NCBI RefSeq assembly: GCF_000143885.2
Contig: NC_018581.1
Location: 3,534,001-3,598,000 of the forward strand
Direction of reading: 5' to 3'
Length of the DNA: 64,000 bases
DNA from: Gordonia sp. KTR9
GTDB taxonomy: Bacteria > Actinomycetota > Actinomycetes > Mycobacteriales > Mycobacteriaceae
Shown here: positions 36,681 through 45,339 of the stretch, one piece after another
Position numbering within the stretch: the first letter of the stretch is position 1
Layout: each line of letters opens with the position of its first letter
Program-made: the position numbers and the translations under genes
The notes under the pieces: generated by a model
What the model was told of the DNA's origin: nothing
Seen by the model: only the letters and a program-made list of their open reading frames with translations
The model's database searches: none

Positions 36681-38669
36681 GTGAGCGATCCATCGTCGCG
36701 GGCGGGGACGACGCTGGGCCCGTACCGCATCGACAGACTTCTGGGTCGCGGCGGCATGGGCGAGGTGTACGAGGCCTTCGACACCGTCCGCGAACGCCGG
36801 GTCGCATTGAAACTCCTTCCCCCACATCTGGTGCACGACAAGGATTTCCGCGAACGATTCGAGCGCGAGTCGAAGACCGCGGCGAAACTCTCCGACCCGC
36901 ACGTCATCCCGATCCACGACTGGGGCGAGAAGGACGGCGTCCTGTTCATCGACATGCGACTCGTCGACGGACAAGACCTGCGCGCACTGCTCTCCTCCGG
37001 TCCACTGCCCGCTCCCCGCGCGATCTCGATCCTCGGTCAGGTCGCGTCCGCGCTGGACGCCGCACACCGCGGCGGCCTCGTCCATCGAGACATCAAGCCC
37101 GACAACATCCTCGTCGACTCCGACGACTTCGCCTACCTCGTCGACTTCGGGATCGCGCAGGGAACCACCGACAGCCGGCTCACCCAGATCGGGACGGCGC
37201 TCGGGACACTCGCGTACATGGCGCCGGAGCGTTTCGGTGACGATCCCGCCGGGCCGAGCTCGGACAACTACGCACTCGCCTGCGTGCTCTACGAGTGTGT
37301 GACAGGTCGGCCGCCGTACCCGGCGAAGACCGACCAGGGTCTGATGGCCGCGCACATCACCAAGGAACCGCCGACGATGGGTGGTCCGCTCGACCCGGTG
37401 ATCGCACGCGGACTCGCCAAAGACCCCGCCCAGCGCTACCCCACGGCGCGCGAACTGATCCGGGCCGCGTCGACCGCGCTCACCGAGCCGCCCGCCCCGT
37501 CAGCGCCGCCGACGGTGACACCCCGCATCGTGACACCCCCGCCGATGGCCCCACCAACGATGACACCGCCAAAGTACGCACCGGGCGGGTCCGGCTCGGG
37601 CGCCCCCGCGACGCCCGGCGGTCCGGTCCCCTCGGATCGGACGATCATCTCGCCCGGCACGCCCCCACCGGGCCCGGCCGGCGCCGCGCGAGGCTTCTTC
37701 TCGCCGCCCGGGAGTCCGGGCCCACCGAGACCTTCCGACCCACCGAGACCATCGGGCCCACAACGACACTCGGGCCCCCAGCCGTTCCCTGGCCCCCAGC
37801 CGTTCTCCGGTCCCCAACAGTTCTCCGGTCCCCAGCGATCCCCTGCCGGCCCGTACTTCTCGGGCCCGAATCCCTATGGCGGTGCGCCGACACCCACGCC
37901 GCACAAGTCGAACACCGGACGGAATGTCGCCATCGCGGTGGGAGTCGGGCTGGTGGTGATCGTGCTGGCGGTCACCGGGATCGTGGTCGTCCTGGCCGGT
38001 TCCGGCGGCGACGACGACACGGCCACCCCGGACACGTCGACCAGCGCGATGCCGGCGGGCACCGTGACGTGCGACTACCCCCAGCGCACGGCCGTGGGCG
38101 GAATCACCGAGCCCGCACCGGCCGCGACCCAGCCGAACACCGGAACGGTCGAGGCGCAGATCCCCATCGCGGGCCAGGGCACGATCGATCTGACGCTCGA
38201 CCGCGCGGAGGCGCCCTGCAACGTCGGGGCGGTGGTCTCGTTGATCAAGTCCGGTTTCTACGACAACAGCAAATGTCACCGCGCTTCGCGGCAGTACCTC
38301 ATCTGCGGTTCCTCCGGCGGCCGGGAGGGAACCAATCCGGGGTGGACCAGCCCGGACGAGCTGCCCGAGAACCTGCCGTCGGCCGGCACCGACGACGACG
38401 GGGTACCGCAGGTCACCTATCCGCGCGGCTCCGTCGGCATCCTCGACCTACCCGACGACGAGGGCGCAACCGGATCGACCACGTTCTTCTTGCTCGCCGA
38501 CGACACCCGACTCCCCCTGACCTACTCGATCGCCGGCACCATCGACCCGTCCGGGCTGGCCGTCCTCGACAAGGTCCTGGCGGGCGGCTTCACCCCGACC
38601 CGCCCCGGTGCCGCGTCGGGCCCGCCGAACCAGAACCTGCTGATCCAGAAGGCCACCGTCAGCGAATAA
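36681..38669 (+). CDS. Receptor Ser/Thr protein kinase with extracytoplasmic cyclophilin-like domain
   Basis: 662 residues. Kinase domain 13-275: GRGGMGEVYEAFD (P-loop), VALKLLPP (lysine), HRDIKPDNILV (catalytic loop), VDFGIAQ (DFG) and MAPERF (APE). A Pro/Gly/Ser-rich juxtamembrane region has six GPQPFxGPQ-like repeats at about 372-395. One membrane helix lies at about 414-439. The extracytoplasmic part, about 490-655, resembles a cyclophilin (GTIDLTLDRAEAPCNVG, FYDNSKCHRASRQYLIC, TTFFLLADD). Some isomerase residues are changed: the Gln of the FMxQ motif is Cys here and the tryptophan is not visible, so it may bind peptide rather than isomerise. GTG 36681 has GAGGA upstream. Confidence 0.9.
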   Translation: MSDPSSRAGTTLGPYRIDRLLGRGGMGEVYEAFDTVRERRVALKLLPPHLVHDKDFRERFERESKTAAKLSDPHVIPIHDWGEKDGVLFIDMRLVDGQDLRALLSSGPLPAPRAISILGQVASALDAAHRGGLVHRDIKPDNILVDSDDFAYLVDFGIAQGTTDSRLTQIGTALGTLAYMAPERFGDDPAGPSSDNYALACVLYECVTGRPPYPAKTDQGLMAAHITKEPPTMGGPLDPVIARGLAKDPAQRYPTARELIRAASTALTEPPAPSAPPTVTPRIVTPPPMAPPTMTPPKYAPGGSGSGAPATPGGPVPSDRTIISPGTPPPGPAGAARGFFSPPGSPGPPRPSDPPRPSGPQRHSGPQPFPGPQPFSGPQQFSGPQRSPAGPYFSGPNPYGGAPTPTPHKSNTGRNVAIAVGVGLVVIVLAVTGIVVVLAGSGGDDDTATPDTSTSAMPAGTVTCDYPQRTAVGGITEPAPAATQPNTGTVEAQIPIAGQGTIDLTLDRAEAPCNVGAVVSLIKSGFYDNSKCHRASRQYLICGSSGGREGTNPGWTSPDELPENLPSAGTDDDGVPQVTYPRGSVGILDLPDDEGATGSTTFFLLADDTRLPLTYSIAGTIDPSGLAVLDKVLAGGFTPTRPGAASGPPNQNLLIQKATVSE

Positions 38670-38738
38670 CGCGCGAGCACACCGTGATCCGGTTGCGGTT
38701 TGTCCCGGAAACGGTGGGTGTCAACCTGTGTTGAGTCA

Positions 38739-39707
38739 CTAGTTTGTGTTTAGTGCGATCTGGTTGTGTTCGTGGTGCAGGTTGATGCCGACGCGGCTGC
38801 GCGGGCGGTGCACGCTGGGACGACGATGGCGGAACCGGTCGGGGTTGTGCGCGTAGTAGGTGTTGAGTGTTGAGGTGCGCACGCTGTGGTGCCTCCGCCA
38901 GTTGCCGTCGTGGACTGATTGTGGAGTGAACAAGGCCAGTCCACGGTGGTGGTGCTCGCGGTTGAACCAGTCGACGTAGGACTCGACCCAGTCCCGAGCG
39001 CTGTGGATGTCGTCGAAAGTGGTCGGATATGACGGCCGGTGTTTCATGGTGCGGAACTCGGATTCCTTGTACGGGTTGTCATTCGATACTCGTGGACGGC
39101 TGTACGACATGGTCACGTTCATCGCCGCACACAGCTGGGCCAGTCGCGCTGACCGCATGACCGACCCGTTGTCGGAATGGATGACGCGCGGAACCTGATC
39201 GGTGTCGAATGCTGCAGCAAACAAGCCCGCCGTGATGTCTTCGTCCTCGCGAGGTGCCACGCAGGACGCGATGATCTTGCGCGAGTACAGATCCTGGATC
39301 GAGTACGCCTTGTAGCGCTGCCCGACGTAGGTGCCGTTGAGGTCGGTGATATCCCACATCCACACCTGTCCGGGGGCGGTGGCCGCCACGACCGGCACCT
39401 GCCGTGGGGAACGTGTGCGCAGGCGTGGCGAGGCAGGGCGGGTGGACTGATCGATCCGGTTGGCAATGCGATACCAGGTGCGCGGCGACGCCAAGTACCG
39501 GCCCGAATCCCAGGTGCGGGCGAAGGTATCGAGCACCGACTGCCCCTGGGACCAGCCGGCCCGGATCAACTCGCTGATCGTCGCGACGTCGGCGGAGTTG
39601 AGTCGGCTGGGATAGGCCCGGTCTCGTTGGGCGATCGGATGTGACACCGCAGGTCGTGGCCGGCGACGGTAGTGAAACGATCCGCGCGATACCCCAGCGA
39701 TCGTCAA
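38739..39707 (-). CDS. IS3-family transposase orfB (DDE integrase)
   Basis: 322 residues from the TTG at 39707. The DDE triad lies in VWMWDITDL, VIHSDNGSVM and NPYKESEF, with the rve core and a C-terminal WFNREHHHRGL motif. The frame stays open 60 nt further upstream (EIRFGLIAELTASGYSQRS) and overlaps the orfA end in the -1 frame, so the active transposase is probably an OrfAB fusion made by frameshifting around the GAGAAATAA stop region. Complete and without internal stops, so it may be active. Confidence 0.9.
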   Translation of the reverse strand: MTIAGVSRGSFHYRRRPRPAVSHPIAQRDRAYPSRLNSADVATISELIRAGWSQGQSVLDTFARTWDSGRYLASPRTWYRIANRIDQSTRPASPRLRTRSPRQVPVVAATAPGQVWMWDITDLNGTYVGQRYKAYSIQDLYSRKIIASCVAPREDEDITAGLFAAAFDTDQVPRVIHSDNGSVMRSARLAQLCAAMNVTMSYSRPRVSNDNPYKESEFRTMKHRPSYPTTFDDIHSARDWVESYVDWFNREHHHRGLALFTPQSVHDGNWRRHHSVRTSTLNTYYAHNPDRFRHRRPSVHRPRSRVGINLHHEHNQIALNTN

Positions 39708-39760
39708 CGCCGACCGCTGGGAATACCCCGAGGCTGTGAGTTCGGCGATCAGGCCGAACC

Positions 39761-40156
39761 TTATTTCTCGCAGGTGGGATCGTCCGGTGTCGTCCCGGGC
39801 TCTTGCGAGTCCAACTCGCGCAAGAGCCCGATAGCTTTTCCCAACGCGGCATTACCGCCTTGCAGGGTCTCGATCTGCCGATGTAACCGTTCGAGTTCGT
39901 CGGCATGAGCACGCTGTTGAGCTTCTAATTGTTTCTCGGCTTCGATCGCCCGTCGGATCGCGTCCGGGCGGGTCACCGAGTCACGCGGCACCAGCCCGCG
40001 TGCCAGAACACCGGCCAGATAGGCCTGGCGCCATCGGTGTAGCTGATATTTACTGATCGACCTGGCTTTCAGCCACGGCCCCTTCTGCCCCTGTCGAAGA
40101 GTCATGTACTCCTCCACAAGAGCTTCGATCTCCTCGACCGTGTAACCCGGTGACAT
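39761..40156 (-). CDS. IS3-family transposase orfA
   Basis: 131 residues from ATG 40156, or 133 from GTG 40162. Contains a helix-turn-helix (KARSISKYQLHRWRQAYLAG) and a leucine-zipper-like helix (AEKQLEAQQRAHADELERL). It provides DNA binding to the inverted repeats. The first about 45 codons are duplicated just upstream at 40217. Confidence 0.85.
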   Translation of the reverse strand: MSPGYTVEEIEALVEEYMTLRQGQKGPWLKARSISKYQLHRWRQAYLAGVLARGLVPRDSVTRPDAIRRAIEAEKQLEAQQRAHADELERLHRQIETLQGGNAALGKAIGLLRELDSQEPGTTPDDPTCEK

Positions 40157-40409
40157 GCTCACAGTGTGCTCCTCCCCATCAGGAGTGACTCACATCCAGA
40201 GTGGCAACCACCGGAAAGGCCTGGCGCCATCGGTGTAGCTGATATTTACTGATCGACCTGGCTTTCAGCCACGGCCCCTTCTGCCCCTGTCGAAGAGTCA
40301 TGTACTCCTCCACAAGAGCTTCGATCTCCTCGACCGTGTAACCCGGTGACATGCTCACAGTGTGCTCCTCCCCATCAGGAGTGACTCACATCCAGAGTGG
40401 CAACCACCG
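40021..40409. repeat. 193-bp direct duplication of the IS orfA end
   Basis: 40021-40213 and 40217-40409 appear identical. Each holds the inverted repeat, the orfA upstream region and the first 45 or so orfA codons. The copies are joined by 3 bp. Confidence 0.85.
40217..40352 (-). pseudogene. Truncated orfA copy
   Basis: Start codon and first 45 codons of orfA repeated outside the intact copy, cut off at the internal AGGCCTGG junction. It reads directly into the inner copy's inverted repeat and has no proper end. Confidence 0.8.
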
Positions 40410-40486
40410 ATACCGGGACAAAGCGCAACCGGAACTTCGAGACCAGCCGGCTGGACCGCGGCGTGACGATCTCGACGGGCCGCCGA

Positions 40487-41311
40487 TCAGATCACGTAGT
40501 TCATCCGACTCAGGATCGCTTGTCCCAGAGCCTGATCGCCGTGCAGTTCCACAGCGGACGGGTCCGCGTCGCGCCGACCACCGGCGAACCGCGCCAAGTT
40601 GGTCGCGTCCAGCCGGATACGCACATCGGCTGCGTCGTCGCCGCCGTCGAACTCGTCGACGATGCCCGCCCGGCCCCCGACGGCGATCCGTACCGTTCGC
40701 GGGGACAGCCCGGTGATGTCGAAGAGCACGGTGCTGCCCTTCGGCGCATCGGCCCGCTTGCCGACGACGAACGGGAGCGACGCGGCGAGCTCGTCCAGTG
40801 CGAACGACGCCGGCGCCGGATCGGCGACCGCGGAACGGTCGGTGCCGTCACGCAGGTCGATCTCGTGCACCCAGCAGTCGAAGATGCGGATTCGCATGAA
40901 GCGACCGTAGGTCTCGGGTCCCGCGGGCGTCATCGCCTCGGCGTCGAAGTCCGCCTGCGACATCGCTTTCAGCGCCGCGGTGCGCACGCCGACGATCTCG
41001 TCGAGGGCGGCGACCACCTCGGCACGCGGCTTCGGACGGTAGTGGTCGACCCACTTCTCGTTGAACTCGCCGATCGGATTGCGGACGTGATCGAGGGCGC
41101 TGACCGTGCGGGTGGCCTCGACATCACGACCCTCGAGCATGCTCTCGGTGCCGACGATGTGGGCGACGATGTCGGCGTTGGTCCAACCGGGCAGGACCGA
41201 CGGCGATGACCACGCGTCGTCATCGAGCGCGCGGGCGAGCTCACCGAGCGCACCCCACTGGGCGATCAGCGCCCCGGTCACCTCGCCGATCGGAAGGATC
41301 GTCGTCCCCAT
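40487..41311 (-). CDS. Mycothiol-dependent maleylpyruvate isomerase family protein
   Basis: 274 residues from ATG 41311. DinB-fold four-helix bundle: WSSPSVLPGWTNADIVAHIVGTE near the N-terminus and RIFDCWVHEIDLRD hold histidines and acids that form the metal site of this family. A C-terminal SCP2-like region follows. Members transfer or isomerise with mycothiol, but the substrate here is unknown. Stands alone, divergent from kinase 2 at 41469 with a 157-nt gap. Confidence 0.8.
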   Translation of the reverse strand: MGTTILPIGEVTGALIAQWGALGELARALDDDAWSSPSVLPGWTNADIVAHIVGTESMLEGRDVEATRTVSALDHVRNPIGEFNEKWVDHYRPKPRAEVVAALDEIVGVRTAALKAMSQADFDAEAMTPAGPETYGRFMRIRIFDCWVHEIDLRDGTDRSAVADPAPASFALDELAASLPFVVGKRADAPKGSTVLFDITGLSPRTVRIAVGGRAGIVDEFDGGDDAADVRIRLDATNLARFAGGRRDADPSAVELHGDQALGQAILSRMNYVI

Positions 41312-41455
41312 CGTCACTCCTCGGGTCCGTGCCGGCGAAAACGTCGCCGACGGCTCACTCGGGACAACCGTATCGGGGACCGCTCCGCGGATCCCGGAAC
41401 CCGCCGAACGGGCGACATCGCGCGGTGTCGGCGTCGGTGAACGACCACGGCCCCC

Positions 41456-41461
41456 TACGCT
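41456..41461 (+). promoter_or_regulatory. -10 element (TACGCT) of the second kinase gene
   Basis: TACGCT ends 7 nt before GTG 41469, with no Shine-Dalgarno. Confidence 0.45.
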
Positions 41462-41468
41462 TGTCCGC

Positions 41469-43034
41469 GTGTCAGCATCCCTACGCGCCGGCGACCGGCT
41501 CGGTCCCTACCTCATCGAGGGCTTGATCGGCCGGGGCGGAATGGGTGAGGTGTACCGCGCCACCGACACCCGCAAGGATCGGGTCGTCGCCCTGAAACTG
41601 CTCGGCCCCCAGGTCGCCGACGATCCCGCCTTCCGCGACCGGTTCCATCGCGAATCACGCGTCGCAGCCCGCCTCAACGATCCACACGTCATCCCGATCC
41701 ACGACTGGGGCGAGATCGACGGGCGGTTGTTCATCGACATGCGCCTGGTCGACGGTCGCGACCTGCGCACGCTGCTTCTCCAAGACGGTCCCCTCCCGGC
41801 CGAACGCGCGCTTCGGATCGTCGGCCAGATCGGTGACGCCCTCGACGCGGCACATCGTTCCGGGCTGGTCCACCGCGACGTCAAACCCGACAACATCCTC
41901 GTCGACGATCGCGACTTCGCGTACCTCGTGGATTTCGGCCTCGCGCAGGCGGACACGGATACCCGGTTCACGAGCACCGGCACCGCAGTCGGTTCGTTCG
42001 GGTACATGGCGCCGGAACGCTTCGGCGACGGCGTCGTGGGAGCGCCCGCGGACATCTACGCGCTGGCATGCGTGCTCTTCGAATGCCTCTCCGGCACACA
42101 CCCGTTCGCCTCGGCGACCACCATCGAGCGGCTCATCGCCGCTCATCTCACCGCCCCGCCGCCGCGGCTCGGCGCGGCCGTCGACGAGGTCATCGCCCGC
42201 GGAATGGCGAAAGATCCCGGGCAACGGCAGCATTCGTCTGCCGAATTGGTCGCCGACGCAGGCGCGGCCCTGCGCTCGGAGCCTCTCGGCGGCGCCCCGA
42301 CGATCATTCCGGGCGGACCCCCGCCCGCCGTGCCCGTCGCTCCGACCGTGTCCACACCCGGTGGACCGCCCGGTCCGGGCACGCCGTGGGATGCCACCAG
42401 AGCCGCGGCGTGGACCGCACCGCCCCGACGGCGATCACCTCTGATCCCGATCATCGTGGCCACGGTCGTCGTACTGCTGATCTGCGCCGGGATCGTCGCG
42501 TGGGCGATCGCCACGACCCAACAGGACCAGCCGGCCGGCACCGCCGGTGATGCCGCGCCGTTGTCGACCACCGCCGACGCCACGCTCCCGTCGACGTCGG
42601 CCTCGACTGCAACCGGCCCGAGCCCCGGACCGCCATCGGAACCGGGTCCGTCGTCGCAACCCGGCCCCGGGCCATCGGCGGGCGTCCCGCGCACGATCGT
42701 CCCCGGCGATCTCGGTCTCACCGTGCCGATGACCCGGCCGGCGTGCGACGGAACGGGAATCGTCGTGGTCGCCAACGCGATCGCACCCGGGAACTACCCC
42801 GGCGAGGTGCAGTCCTACCTGAACCGATACCCGGGAGCTAGTTACCTCCGCACCGACCAGTCGTGTCCGTCGCTGAAGCAGGTGAGCGACGTGGGCACCC
42901 CGATCTACGCGGTCTACTACGTCGCCGGCCCGACGCTCGACGACATCTGCACGCTGCGCAACCGGATCGGCGGCGCCGCGTATGGCAAATGGCTCGACTA
43001 CACCACCGACCCGGCATCGCTGATCACCTGCTGA
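41469..43034 (+). CDS. Receptor Ser/Thr protein kinase with a novel Cys-rich C-terminal domain
   Basis: 521 residues, a paralogue of the kinase at 36681: GRGGMGEVYRATD, VVALKLLGP, HRDVKPDNILVDD, VDFGLAQ, MAPERF and the shared DPHVIPIHDWGE and DFAYLVDFG. Kinase domain about 12-275, Pro-rich linker, one helix at about 323-348, a Thr/Ser/Pro stalk, then a C-terminal domain of about 115 residues with four cysteines (PAC, DQSCPSLK, DDICTLRN, LITC) and VVVANAIAPGNYPGEVQ. This domain is not cyclophilin, PASTA or NHL; I recognise it only as one found after some actinobacterial kinases. It may sense an extracytoplasmic ligand. Confidence 0.9.
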   Translation: MSASLRAGDRLGPYLIEGLIGRGGMGEVYRATDTRKDRVVALKLLGPQVADDPAFRDRFHRESRVAARLNDPHVIPIHDWGEIDGRLFIDMRLVDGRDLRTLLLQDGPLPAERALRIVGQIGDALDAAHRSGLVHRDVKPDNILVDDRDFAYLVDFGLAQADTDTRFTSTGTAVGSFGYMAPERFGDGVVGAPADIYALACVLFECLSGTHPFASATTIERLIAAHLTAPPPRLGAAVDEVIARGMAKDPGQRQHSSAELVADAGAALRSEPLGGAPTIIPGGPPPAVPVAPTVSTPGGPPGPGTPWDATRAAAWTAPPRRRSPLIPIIVATVVVLLICAGIVAWAIATTQQDQPAGTAGDAAPLSTTADATLPSTSASTATGPSPGPPSEPGPSSQPGPGPSAGVPRTIVPGDLGLTVPMTRPACDGTGIVVVANAIAPGNYPGEVQSYLNRYPGASYLRTDQSCPSLKQVSDVGTPIYAVYYVAGPTLDDICTLRNRIGGAAYGKWLDYTTDPASLITC

Positions 43035-43109
43035 CCTTCGGCCGCCCCGGTGTGACGCCGCGCCGAACAAGGACCGAAACTGTCCGCATCATCGGGCACG
43101 ATGTGATGC

Positions 43110-44093
43110 ATGTTGGAAACCTCCGCGCGGTTGCTGGCGTTGCTGTCACTGCTGCAGACACGACGGGAGTGGTCGGGCCGAGAACTCGCCGAGAGGCTCG
43201 ACATCACCACCCGCACCGTGCGCCGCGACGTCGACAAGCTGCGCGAACTGGGTTATCCGGTGGACGCCAACGTCGGCTCGCGCGGCGGTTATCGACTGGG
43301 CGCCGGTGCGGAGATGCCCCCACTGCTGCTCGACGACCAGGAGGTCCTCGCGGTCGCCCTGGGGCTCGACGCGGTGACAACCGGCGCGGTGGCCGACATG
43401 GCCGAGGCGTCGGCGGGGGCACTTGCGAAGCTCCGGCAGGTCATGCCGTCGCGGCTGCGCCACCGGCTCGACGCCCTGCGGATCGAGGCCGTGCCCCGCA
43501 CCGCACCGGCGAGCGCGGTGTCCGCCGACCGCCTCACCGAGATCGCGACCGCGTGCCACCGCAACGAGCGCCTGCGGTTCGACTACCGGCGCAACGACGG
43601 CGAGGAGAGTCGGCGCGAGATCGAACCCTACCGGCTCGTCCGCAACGGAAATCGTTGGTACCTAGTCGGTTTCGACGTGCAGCGCGTGGCCTGGCGATCG
43701 TTCCGCGTCGACCGGATGGAACCTAAGGTCCCGACCGGACCGCGTTTCACCCCGCGCGAACCACCCGAGGGCGGCGCCGCGGCGTTCGTGCTCCGCGGTC
43801 TCGGTTCGGTGTACCGGCGGGCCACCGCGCGGGTGCGCATCCACGCCCCGCTCGACGAGGTCTCGGCGATGGTCCACGAGTCGTGGGGGGCCCTCGAGTC
43901 CGGCGACGAACACAGCTGCGAGGTCACCCTCTACAGCACGTCGCTGACATCGATCGCGCGCTGGATGTACGCCTTCGGAGCGGACTTCACCGTCATCGAA
44001 CCGGTCGAGCTCCGTGCCGAGTTGGTGGCGGCTGCGGAGTACCACGACCAGGTCGCCGAGCGGTATCGTCGGGCGGTCGACGCGCAGCCGTGA
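43110..44093 (+). CDS. WYL-domain transcriptional regulator with N-terminal HTH
   Basis: 327 residues. HTH_11 (YobV type) in the first 60 residues: LETSARLLALLSLLQTRREW and ELAERLDITTRTVRRDVDKL, then RGGYRLGAG. The WYL domain follows (RRNDGEESRREIEPYRLVR, NRWYLVGFDVQR, WRSFRVDRM), with a C-terminal WCX region. WYL proteins bind nucleotides or nucleic acids and are often linked to stress or defence, but no defence genes are adjacent. Start ATG 43110 is the family start; no promoter stands out. Confidence 0.9.
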   Translation: MLETSARLLALLSLLQTRREWSGRELAERLDITTRTVRRDVDKLRELGYPVDANVGSRGGYRLGAGAEMPPLLLDDQEVLAVALGLDAVTTGAVADMAEASAGALAKLRQVMPSRLRHRLDALRIEAVPRTAPASAVSADRLTEIATACHRNERLRFDYRRNDGEESRREIEPYRLVRNGNRWYLVGFDVQRVAWRSFRVDRMEPKVPTGPRFTPREPPEGGAAAFVLRGLGSVYRRATARVRIHAPLDEVSAMVHESWGALESGDEHSCEVTLYSTSLTSIARWMYAFGADFTVIEPVELRAELVAAAEYHDQVAERYRRAVDAQP

Positions 44094-44183
44094 CCGCGGT
44101 CACACCTCGTGATCTCGCCGTGACACCGGCACCGTGTCTGTCACATGCGAGCCCGTAGGCCGACCCATTCCGTCGAATGTCTC

Positions 44184-44189
44184 TACCGT
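44184..44189 (+). promoter_or_regulatory. -10 element (TACCGT), leaderless
   Basis: TACCGT ends 7 nt before the ATG at 44197. Confidence 0.4.
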
Positions 44190-44196
44190 CGGTGTC

Positions 44197-45288
44197 ATGC
44201 GACTTCTCATCACTGGCGCCACGGGGTACGTCGGTTCCCGATTGGTGTGCGCACTGCTCAAACAGGGACACGACGTGGTCGTCACCTCGCGGGACACCCG
44301 CAAGCTCGCCACGTTCGGCTGGTCGTCCCAGGTCAGCATGGTGACCATGGACGCCGACGACCCGGCTTCGGTCAGAGAGGCGATGTCGGACGCGGGGCAG
44401 ATCGACGCGATCTACTACCTCGTCCACGCCATCGGCCAGGGCGATTTCGCCAACGGCGACCGTGACGCGGCGCGCAACGTGGCCGAGGCGGCCCGCGACT
44501 CCGGAGTCGGCCGCATCATCTACCTCGGTGGTTTCGTGCCGTCGGACGACAAGCTGTCGACCCATCTGCAGAGCCGGGCCGACGTCGCCGAGGGGCTCGT
44601 CGTCGACGGCGGGCCCGAACTCGTGTGGTTGCGTGCCGCCGTCATCATCGGCGCCGGCTCGACGTCGTTCGAGATCATCCGGTACATGGCCGACCGGCTG
44701 CCGGTGATTCCCGAGCCCGGCTGGATCACCAACGAGATGGACCCCATCTCCATCCGCGATGCCGTCCATTACCTGACCGCGGCGTGCGACTCGTCCGTTC
44801 TGCCCGCCGGGGACTACGACATCTCCGGCCCCGACAGTGCGCGCTACATCTCGATCCTGCACGAGTACGTGTCGGCGATCCGGATGCCGAGGCTGCGGCT
44901 GCCGGTCTTCGGGATCTCGACCCGCCTTGCCGGACGGGTGGGTGGCATGCTCGTGCCGGTCCCCACGTCGCTCACCGAAGAGCTCGTCACCTCGCTCGAC
45001 CACCCGATGACGGCGTCCGAGCATCGAATCCGCGATCTCGTCCCGCCACCGGCGGGCGGTCTGACGCCGATGCGCGAAGCCATTCACGCCTCGGTACGGT
45101 CGCCGTATCCGCGATCGGTGTGCGACCTCGACGACCTGCATCACCTCGCGGACACGGACCCGGCCTGGGCCGGCGGCGATTGGCTGCGGGTCAAGCGCAG
45201 CGTCGTCGAGACGATCGGCACGTCCCTCGGAGTGGCGGCCAAGGTCGTCGGGGTCCTCCGCCCGCCGCGCCCCGATGTAGCGTCGTGA
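44197..45288 (+). CDS. NAD(P)-binding atypical SDR protein
   Basis: 363 residues. Rossmann start MRLLITGATGYVGSRLVCAL, then YYLVHAIGQGDFANGD, RIIYLGGFVPSDDKLS and LRAAVIIGAGSTSFEIIRY. This is the pattern of NmrA/SDR_a5-like oxidoreductases near YesF or DUF2867 proteins; the catalytic Tyr-x-x-x-Lys is not obvious. Probable redox or regulatory NAD(P)-sensing role, substrate unknown. The preceding WYL gene is on the same strand, 103 nt away. Confidence 0.8.
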   Translation: MRLLITGATGYVGSRLVCALLKQGHDVVVTSRDTRKLATFGWSSQVSMVTMDADDPASVREAMSDAGQIDAIYYLVHAIGQGDFANGDRDAARNVAEAARDSGVGRIIYLGGFVPSDDKLSTHLQSRADVAEGLVVDGGPELVWLRAAVIIGAGSTSFEIIRYMADRLPVIPEPGWITNEMDPISIRDAVHYLTAACDSSVLPAGDYDISGPDSARYISILHEYVSAIRMPRLRLPVFGISTRLAGRVGGMLVPVPTSLTEELVTSLDHPMTASEHRIRDLVPPPAGGLTPMREAIHASVRSPYPRSVCDLDDLHHLADTDPAWAGGDWLRVKRSVVETIGTSLGVAAKVVGVLRPPRPDVAS

Positions 45289-45339
45289 CCGGTAACCGTT
45301 GATCGACCGATTCCCTGACCGATCGAACTAGGTGGTGAT

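Larger units (their letters stand above)
38714..40406 (-). mobile_element. IS3-family insertion sequence with two ORFs and a duplicated orfA end
   Basis: Both ends carry related inverted repeats. The orfB end reads inward TGGGTGTCAACC-TGTGTTGAGTCACT from 38714, and the orfA end TGGTTGCCACTC-TGGATGTGAGTCACT, at 40210 (inner copy) and again at 40406 (outer copy). They share GAGTCACT. orfA and orfB are in adjacent frames as in IS3 elements. No clear target duplication is visible at either boundary, so the exact outer ends are uncertain. It separates the two kinase genes. Confidence 0.85.

Noticed and set aside
38714..40409. Target-site duplication of the IS
   Set aside because: Neither 3- nor 4-bp flanks match at any of the possible outer ends, perhaps because of the duplicated end.
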